DNA from: Leptasterias polaris
Taxonomy: Eukaryota > Echinodermata > Asteroidea > Forcipulatida > Asteriidae
Assembly (NCBI GenBank): GCA_037783415.1
Contig: JAZGTN010000119.1
Span: forward strand, 1,240,001-1,304,000
DNA length: 64,000 nucleotides
Reading direction: 5' to 3'
Made by a program: the position numbers and the translations under genes. Of this stretch, positions 56,512 to 64,000 are shown piece by piece; the first letter of the stretch is position 1, and every line of letters begins with the position of its first letter. Below the pieces are notes generated by a model, which ran no database searches, was not told the DNA's origin, and saw only the letters and a list, made by a program, of their open reading frames with translations.

Positions 56512-57462
56512 TCATCTTCTGAACATACTGTAGATGCTGCTGCTGTTTCAACTTCATCTCTAATATACGCTTCATAAGAAAAAAACACAACAAGTCTCAA
56601 TTGAGGAGTTTTTGTTTGGTTTTCTATTTTGCTTCTGCATTTTTCCAACTTCATGGCTCTGCTTACAGCTGAATTCTGCTCATACAGTCACCAGACTTAG
56701 GGGTCAGCGCTGATTATCTGCACTAGCTGCAGAACTGAAGAACGCTTGGTTAAGTGAAGCATGCACAAGCAAAAACTCCTTGCTAACCAGCAATATTTTG
56801 TTAAGCATAGTTTGTTCTACCTCTGCAAGCATAAATGTTTTGCTCATAATAAGCAGAGACATAATACAGAAGTACCCAACTCCCCCCCCCCCCCCCTCCC
56901 ATCCCAACCCCCAAGAAAATCCCCTAAAGAATTCCTGAGATTGACAGAATACAATAAAGACCCAATGGGAGCTGGGGGCGGGGCATCCCATAGCTGGAAC
57001 TGCAAGTGAATCATTTGTGATGATGTCTTAATTTATTCCAATCCGAGGATGAGGACAGACAGATCCTTTCACCTTACTGGATGACCTTTGACCCTTCAAT
57101 ATGACCTTTACAGATGAACCCTGACCTTTACAGAGGACCCTTGGGATGACCCAAAGGGCTTATCCCATGACCTCTAAAGGAAAGACTTGTGATTCAGTGA
57201 TGAACCCTGACCCCATTGGTGTTACCTCTCATCTCAAATCTAAACACCCCCAAGACCTTAGGTGGTGACCCCCCGCACCTGTTGTTGCTGGGCTCGTTGT
57301 GCAGCTGTTTGCATCGGGTTGGTGCCAGTGCCAGTCCCTGTCCCCAAGGCACCCAGTCCCCCTAGCGTGGAGGTGCTAGCCGTGGTGTTTGGCATTCCTA
57401 AAGTGGAGATATTTGTTGTCGAGCCGGGCATGTTGGAGATCGTTGGCAGACCGACCTGCTGC

Positions 57463-57494
<32 letters not shown>

Positions 57495-60400
57495 GGTGCC
57501 AGGTGTTGGAAACTGGCGCCCTTGAAGTTGAGCACTTGGGCCTGGCTGTGCCTTCAGGTCAACAAAAGGTTTGAACAAAATTAACAAGTGTGAAGTTCGT
57601 ATCAGTGCAAAGAAAATCACTCCTAAGAATAATGGCTTATCTTTCATCATCGAGAAAGTAGAGCCCACATGATCACACTCTTCTCTAAACACAAGAGGTG
57701 TTTTGGTAAGGAAGAGTTGTTCAGGGCAAAAAAAGGGTTTACTAAAGACCTGATAATACTCTTTTAATAACACTCACCAACTGTCCTCTTGCCCGATCCG
57801 CTTGGTATTTCTTGTTTTTGGTCACGATGAGTCGGAACTGATTGACAAACCCTTGTTGGTCGTTCGGGATGAAGCCGACAAACGCGTGTTTTTTCGCAGA
57901 GTACAGCAACATTACAACCCGGATGTTACAGGATACGTCACTTGGGAAGTGTACACAGCCAGCCTGGTGGAGGGACAAACACACAAACAAACACATGTGG
58001 CCATGATAATTAAAAATTGTGTTTTATGGGAAGAGCAAATTCATTCCAAAGCAATAGTTTTTTAATAAACACAGCCTTCAACAAAAATGTCAGAATGATA
58101 TCGTATTCAGTAGTCATGTGCAGAAGAAAAAAAAAGGGTGGGGGAAAGACCCCAAAAAACAAAAAACAGAAACTTTATGCATAATTAAAAATCAGGCATA
58201 TTTGGGCAAACATTGTTCCTCTTCTAGGAAGGTTGCATTTTTTGTTGTTTAACTGTTGCTTCGACTTTGAAGAAATTTAGAAACAGTTTCAACTGTTTTT
58301 TTTCCCCTGGGTAAATGGTTAAACTACTAAACATCCCAATCCTAAGTGGCCAGTAGATGACCTTAGCATGAAAGGGCTTGACTTTATACCAGGGATGTGA
58401 TAGGCTGTTGACAAAAAAAAACCGAACTCTTGAGTGCAAAGCGCGAAAGCTTGCGAGCTCTAAAAACTTGCGAGCATGAAGCCCACTAGTAACATTTATC
58501 TTTGGTTTTAAAAGCCGTACTCTGCAACCTAGGGCGTTATACATTGTTTTATCTTCATTTTTTCATGAATTTGGTCTAAAGTAAAAACAAAATAATAATA
58601 ATAATTTTATTTTTTTTTTTGGGGGGGAGCAGAAAAACAAAGATTTTTTTTTTTAGGGGGCAAAAAAGCGGATTTCCGATTAAAAATGGAGAAATCACAT
58701 CCCTGCTTTATACTCACAAAGCCATTCTGCATGACCTTCATCAATGCTCTCATGGACTCGTGATCATTTCCTTGGTCTGGGAACTGGAATCCAACTTGCT
58801 GTGAGCTGCGCAGGAGACCACTCAGTGATTGCTGCATAAACAAATACAAATGTTCTTGTTGAGATGATCGTTTATGGGACTGGAGGTATCAATGTATATT
58901 GCGGTAACACCATGTGTATATCTACTTGCTAGGTAGATTTTGTTCTTTGAGAACTCGTCTTGCTATTCATTCTACTGCCAGGGAGTAGATTATTCCTAAT
59001 TCAGGAGACGAATCATTGTTTTAACCCTTTAGAGACCGGTTTTATTTCATACCCCACAAGTTACGGATGTAAAAAACGAACGAATAGTTTACCAAAAGGT
59101 GTTGTGGTATCAGCTGCATGACAAACTTGGGCGGCCAGCTGTCGACTTTGAGCGTACTATCGGGAGCGACGGTCACATGACAAGTGTGCGTACGTGTGAT
59201 CTTGGTATCCGTGGCAGCCGAGGAAGCTGATTTGGGACGCTGTCGAGGAAAGAAAACAAAACATCCAGAGTTGAGAGTCATCGCTGACACAAAAGTTTGA
59301 AAGTGGGATAATAATAATAATAGTGACTTCTTTTATAGCGCTCATATCCGTCACTCAGTGACGCTCAAGGTGCTTCAACAGTCAGTATTTTCCTGCAAGG
59401 TATGTGGAGCTACGTTTTGAGACCTATTCCTTTACGTAGCACCATGTAATGGTTTTACAAGGTGCTGTGGTGCAATATGTAGCCAATCAAACCAGGAACA
59501 CCGGGCGAACCCCTTCTCTTTTTGATAAGTGCACTGGGTTTTACGTGCATTACACAACACACAGGACAAACAGCTTTACGTCCCATCCGAAGAACGAAGC
59601 AATAATGGTTAAGTGTCTTGCTTAAGGACACAAGTGTCACGACCGGGACGCGAACCCATACTCTTGCTGAACAGAAACACCAGAGCTTGAGTCTGTTGCT
59701 CTTATCCGCTCGGCCACGACACGCCACTAGGAGGTACACACACATGTACGTTGAAATGACGGCATTTCAACCTTTTGATAACCGCTAGAGTTATAGATTC
59801 CAAGTAGCTATTGGGAATGGTACCCTCAGCACTAGTTTTTGAAACCGCTCGATTGTTTTAATCCCATGTAAATGTAGATAAATTCCAGAGCAAATATGTC
59901 CACGTAGGAAGAATAATCCCTAATAGGAATACACAATCTGAGAAACGTTTCTCAGATTTAAATTTTGGGATATGAAAACTGAAATCTTTTAACATAGCCA
60001 CATTACTTTGAAGTAAAATGTTTCTGAAAATGCTTTTACTATTGAAAGCTGTTGTTTACTTCTAATCCAATAAGTTTTTATTGTTATTAATTTTTAAGAG
60101 TGATTACCGAACGTGTACCTTCCCTTCAAAGAACAGGATTCGTTTAATTTGGATAAAAATACAATTGTTTGCTTTGCGAGCTCTCACCTCGTGCCATTCC
60201 AGTTGTCCTCTCCACACCACCGTTCCCACCTGGTTCGGCTGGACCCCACCAATCAGCGGGGGAGGCTGTATGGTATCCTGTGGCTGGAAAAAGAAACCAA
60301 TGAAGTACATTGTGACAAACTTCAAGACAGGTGGAATTATCAGAATTGTTTACCATGTTAAATTTTTTATTACAAAAAATATTTTTATGAGAGATCACCT

Positions 60401-63400
60401 TACATCACAAGGCCGGACGGCCACTTCAAGGTGAGGGCTACACTTAACTGAATTTGGGCTATCGACCCAAATCAACTGTCACCAGGGGCGCGTTGCAGCC
60501 TACTCCTTCGCAGTCTGTAATGATGTATGCATGGGTATCATCCACTAGGAGCCTGGCGGTAGAGCAGAATGCAATACCTTCAGAACTTTTTACGAAGCAA
60601 TTATGGTTAAGTGCCTTGCTCAAGTGACATGACCGGGTATCGAACCCACACTCTGCTGCTGACAATACCAGAGCTTGGATCCGGTGAACTAGACTGTTGG
60701 CCATGACACGCCACTGCTGAACACATGCTCAGGGTTCGAAATTAGCGGTCGCCCGGTCGCCAAATGCGAGTGAAAATAGCGGCGGTTGAGTCAAAACTCT
60801 TCCTTTATTAGCCCGCCGGGCGAGTCAAATAATTGTTCCTTTTCACAATAAATGAAGGTACATGTATGGTGGTAAAATCCTAAAGAAAGCTTTTATTAAA
60901 GCTTTTAAAATAGTTTGACAAGTCTGGATATTTGCTTGTTAATGTGGCCGCAATCGCAATCGGAATTGTGATCGTTCATTCCGGTATACAATCGTTGAAA
61001 ACACGATGCACATGGTGCTGACTGCTATGTATCCACCGTGCGTGCATGCACCCAGCCCCACACACAACGCTCGGTCGCCCATAGTCCATGCATAGCGCAC
61101 ACACAACACACAGTACACGGTCCAAAGTCCAAGCTACCCAACATTCTGCACGCTGTGATTGGCCGTTGATGGCCGTTGATTACCATATTCATAAGAGCTT
61201 GGCTAGACTTCAACGTAGTACACGTTCACGAACGGAGTAAAGAATTGCCGCACATTGTGCATCGCGCCTGCAGATTGTGTACAATGGACAGCCTTGGATT
61301 AAGTCTAATCAAACATCAACAACTTTTGCCGATAGAGGGCGATGCGGGGCAAAGTTCATTGAATTTTTTTCTCAATGCGCTTTGTCAACCGATCGTTGAT
61401 TCACAAAGATTTTATTGCAAACGAAGTTCAAAACAACTGATCCTCAAATCACGAATCCATGTAAATGGTTGTTGATGGAAAAAGTGTAATTTAGGGCAGA
61501 AATTAAGTGATAGAGTCGTCCAAAAACGCAAGTAACTTCACTTCCTTTTTTTTTTTTACGTTTTAAAAATTTTGTGTGTTAAGACATGTGGGCGAGTGAA
61601 AACACCTGCGGGCGATCCAAAATTTTGGTTGACTCGCTCGGCCGGCGATTGGAAAAAAAAGTTAAGGGAAACCCCTGATGCTTGTGCTGACTACAGCAGA
61701 AAAATGTGTGCAAGCAAAAGTGTATATGTACAGAGGGCGCTGTACTATGGCGACCACCTTTTTTCAATTTTTGTGTTCATTTATTAGTTCTGGTTGTGAA
61801 TCCAAGAGCGTACTTAATCACTATACTAGCAAGGAATGTCATGGAGAAAAGACAATGAAGGAAGTTTCAGTTTAGATGTGAGAGGAAAACCCAAGAGAAT
61901 TATTCCAGGGGAGACCCACGCAATCAGGTCGGGACCGAAAAAGTGTTTTTCATTTTGTATAACTTTTTTTGTATATTCTGTCACTTTGTGTATCAATTCT
62001 CTTGTATGAATGGAAAAAAAAAACAAAAAAAAACCAGATAAACAAGTGAAAGTCAACTCACGAGGGAGCCCATCGATATAACCTGCTGATGTGATGTGGA
62101 AAGTCCAGCATGTTGCTGCTGCTGCTGGTTCACCATAGGGGTTATCACACCAATAGGTGGCGTCTGCACGATACCAGTGACTGCTGGGGAGTCTAACGAC
62201 GACTGATTTTGAAGCTGCTGCTGTTGTTGTTGCTGGTGTGATGGTTGTGCTGTGCCGAGCATGGTAGAAGTGATAGTCGAGGGCGTGGACAAGGAAGGGC
62301 CTGGTATACCAGGAATGTTTGGCTTCACTGGCATACGCTGACCTGATCAAAGTGAATAAAACCATTTTTAATAATGATAATGATAATAATTTCGTTTGAT
62401 TTAATTCCATTTTTTCTGGTTGTGAAGCCAAGGTCTTAGAAAAGGGAACTAGAAAGCACAGGAGCTGTATTTGAGCAAATACGGGTATCTCTGCCCAATT
62501 AGACGCGGTGTTGGCGAGATTTCCTCGATCCAGTTGGCAGCCGCAGAAGTTGACTAAAAAGCCGATAACAGAAGACAGTGTGAGCTGCGACTTGCATTAT
62601 GTTAAACAAGTTGTCAGTTGTTGTCGCCAGTTGTCGGTACCATTTTTTGTTCCAATTGTGGCCGTTTACAAAACCACAACTTGAGCTTGCGCTCCCCACT
62701 TGGGCTCCGGCTTGGGCTCTGTCTGCCTGTTTGAAGCCCCCGTACGGCGGAAAGCACGCGTATAACTGACGGAGCCTAAGCCCAAGCCCAAGCCCATGGC
62801 CCAGGCCGTGGTTTCGCAAACGGCCTGACTGAAACGGCCTGACTGAAGAAGAAGGAGAAGGAGAAGAATATCCAGCACAAGGACAATATCTCTGCCGTTG
62901 CACGGGCAGAGATAACTTAAACATTGTACACTAGCCAAGAGTCCAATGGAGAGAAGACAAGAAAGGAAGTTTTAGCTTAATAATAATAATAATATGCAGT
63001 TCTTATATAGCGCTTTATACTCCCGATGGGCGTCTCAAAGCGCTCAGTATTTTTCCTACAAGGTATGTGGAGCTACGTGTTGAAGTATGAGACCTATTCC
63101 TTTACATAGCACCATGTAATGGTTTACTAGGTGCTGTGGCGCAATATGCAGCCAATCAAACCAGGAACACCGGGGCGAACCCCTTTTTAGATGTGGGAGG
63201 AAAACCCCGGAGAATAATTCCAGAAAAAACACCATGCAGTCGGGTAGAGACTGAAAAAAATTAAATCCACGTAGTGCCCCCGGCATGAATCTGATCGGGG
63301 TCCTAGAGGTGGCAGGCTAGGAAAGATACCACTACACCAACCTGACCACCCAATAATAATAATAATAATAATAATAATATAATAATATAGAAAAACAGTG

Positions 63401-64000
63401 AAATCAATCAAATGTGCCAAGATTTAGTGGCTTACTTAAAGAGGAAGGGTAGTGACTGACTTAATTTTGTGATGTACTCATTTTCCAATAGATAGAGTCC
63501 TCAATAGGTCACATCCCTTCCTCTTTAAAGGCACAGTACTCGTTTGGTAATGACTCTGAAAATTAATGGCAATAAAAACTTACTTGGTAAGAAGTAGACA
63601 GTAGCTTTGGGTAGTATAATGAATTTTGAGAAACTTTTAACTTCGAAGTACTACGGTTATGGAAAAATATATCACTTTTTATTCCCCCAAATTTGAATCT
63701 GAGAAGTGTTTCTGTCGGAAACGCTTCTCAGACTGTGTATTCCTATGGGGAATATTCTTCCTGCGTGGAAATATTCGCTCCGGTTTTTTGGTGATATCTC
63801 AAAACTGCGACTACCTTTTGAAGTGAAATTTTTTGCTTGCCTTTCATGGGGTTTATAGCTGTACCTTGTCCCGGTTGAGCCTGGCGTGGCCATCGTTGTG
63901 ACTGGGTGGCTGCTGCCCTCATTATGGCTTCCTGAGCAGCCTTGATGGCGGCCGATGGGATCATTTGACCTCCGGAGACCGACACGGCAGGGCTGGGCTG
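54678..64000 (-). CDS. MED25: Mediator complex subunit 25, C-terminal 665 residues (5' part outside window)
   Basis: MED25 joins Mediator through its N-terminal VWA domain (outside the window) and binds transcription activators through the ACID/PTOV domain. Exons in reading order: 64000-63865, 62342-62062, 60283-60188, 59239-59093, 58831-58718, 57963-57778, 57545-57279, 56569-56442, 56193-55911, 55037-54678. All are GT-AG with matching phases. The ACID domain spans visible residues about 158-320: VVWRGQLEWHE, DSWPPKFVMQLIPQHLL, MKVMQNGF, AGCVHFPSDVSCNIRVVMLL, YSAKKHAFVGFIPNDQQGFV. Linkers hold Gln runs. The tail has NPQLRHLLMNQPQ, four TPGQPGMLPQ repeats and DEISLFDLLK. It is convergent with ELP4. 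This is the only copy here with the ACID exons. Confidence 0.95.
55580..55625. repeat. Perfect 21-bp hairpin, copy B
   Basis: Identical to 17802-17847. Confidence 0.9.
55674..55828. repeat. Interstitial telomere-like array, copy B
   Basis: The same 12-mer array as 17896-18074 but 23 bp shorter, with one variant TAGGCTAGGG joint. Confidence 0.9.
57106..57278 (-). other. MED25 intron just beyond the duplication boundary
   Basis: This is single-copy in the window. It has two short CCTTTACAGA-GA/CCCTTGA-like repeats and no exon. Confidence 0.6.
58600..58660. repeat. Homopolymer-rich patch in MED25 intron
   Basis: An (AAT)n tract is followed by T, G and T runs. It is low complexity and prone to sequencing error. 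Confidence 0.6.
59308..59727 (-). mobile_element. Long tRNA-derived SINE in MED25 intron
   Basis: An (ATA)n tail and TTCTTTTATAGCGCTCATAT lie at the left. The head lies at the right: GCGAACCCATACTC (B box region) and CCGCTCGGCCACGACACG (A box). Confidence 0.8.
60364..60711 (-). mobile_element. SINE, sister of the ELP4 exon 5 insertion
   Basis: It shares with 44615-44989 GGCCACTTCAAGGTGAGGGC, GCATGGGTATCATCCACTAG, GACCGGGTATCGAACCCACA and the head end GGCCATGACACGCC. It lies in a MED25 intron about 80 bp upstream, on the gene strand, of exon 60188-60283. Confidence 0.85.
60730..61677. mobile_element. Possible hAT-type non-autonomous element (~950 bp)
   Basis: The ends read CAGGGTTCGAAATTAGCGG and GTTAAGGGAAACCCCTG, and both subterminal parts carry GGGCGAGTGAAAA / GCGGTCGCCCGG-type motifs. 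The CAGGG...CCCTG ends suggest hAT. No transposase frame or clear 8-bp target duplication is seen. Confidence 0.45.
62979..63355 (-). mobile_element. tRNA-derived SINE, second type, in MED25 intron
   Basis: It has a tail with (AAT)n and GCAGTTCTTATATAGCGC. The head on the - strand reads GGTCAGGTTGGTGTAGTGGT. The middle shares GTATGTGGAGCTACGTGTTG and GCCAATCAAACCAGGAACAC with 59308-59727. Confidence 0.8.
63356..63864 (-). other. MED25 intron with a MITE-family fragment
   Basis: An (ATA)n tract is followed by a member of the 'AAAGGCACAGTACTCGTTTG' family (about 63523-63850), related to 20182-20551. No exon lies between 62342 and 63865. Confidence 0.55.

Larger units (their letters stand above)
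37156..57105. repeat. Segmental duplication, copy B (matches 1-19347)
   Basis: The two copies are almost identical. I noticed only a handful of base changes outside repeats (for example 1073, 2086, 7986, 9228 and 12225 in copy A). Structural differences are the 375-bp SINE at 44615-44989, a 290-bp local duplication at 49068-49357 replacing 79 bp, one hexamer near 50630, rearranged minisatellite units, a 23-bp loss in the telomere-like array and poly-C length. Confidence 0.95.

Noticed and set aside
61176..61475. 99-codon frame inside the 60730-61677 element
   Set aside because: It has no transposase or zinc-finger features; it lies within a probable non-autonomous element.

Overview
The window is animal nuclear DNA: spliced genes with GT-AG introns, many tRNA-derived SINEs, a LINE tail, and a dense set of short palindromic (foldback) MITEs. 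The style of the repeats, the TTAGGG-like arrays and the two conserved gene families point to a marine deuterostome. An echinoderm, probably a sea star, is my best guess; this is inference from recalled repeat sequences, not a database result.

Layout. Positions 1-19347 (copy A) and 37156-57105 (copy B) are near-identical copies of one segment. Each starts with a stack of MITEs, followed by ELP4 (Elongator subunit 4) on the + strand. Next come a telomere-like degenerate repeat, a 1.9-kb minisatellite with a 54-bp unit, and the 3' exons of MED25 (Mediator subunit 25) on the - strand. ELP4 and MED25 are therefore tail to tail. Copy A stops abruptly at 19347 inside a MED25 intron. Copy B runs on through the MED25 body to the window end at 64000, and the 5' half of MED25 lies beyond it. 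Between the copies (19348-37155) is a cluster of three intronless amidase-signature genes (21575-22933 -, 30399-31760 +, 35706-37061 +) in MITE-rich DNA.

Interpretation. The order fits a tandem duplication of a 37,758-bp unit made of amidase cluster, ELP4 and MED25 tail, with its junction at 19347/19348. The copies have diverged in complementary ways. Copy A has an intact 10-exon ELP4 (390 aa) but only the last three MED25 exons. Copy B has the continuous MED25, but its ELP4 exon 5 is split by a 375-bp SINE with an in-frame stop. Assembly duplication of two haplotypes is the main alternative.

Function. ELP4 belongs to the Elp4-5-6 ring of Elongator, which modifies wobble uridine in tRNA. MED25 is the activator-binding Mediator subunit; its VWA half is outside the window, while its ACID/PTOV domain and Gln-rich tail are inside. 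The amidases resemble bacterial mandelamide or indoleacetamide hydrolases more than the usual animal FAAH or GatA enzymes. They may be domesticated horizontally acquired genes, since they have eukaryotic splice acceptors in the 5' UTR and AATAAA signals. I see no operon-like functional link between the amidases and ELP4/MED25; the amidases and the two host genes were simply duplicated together.
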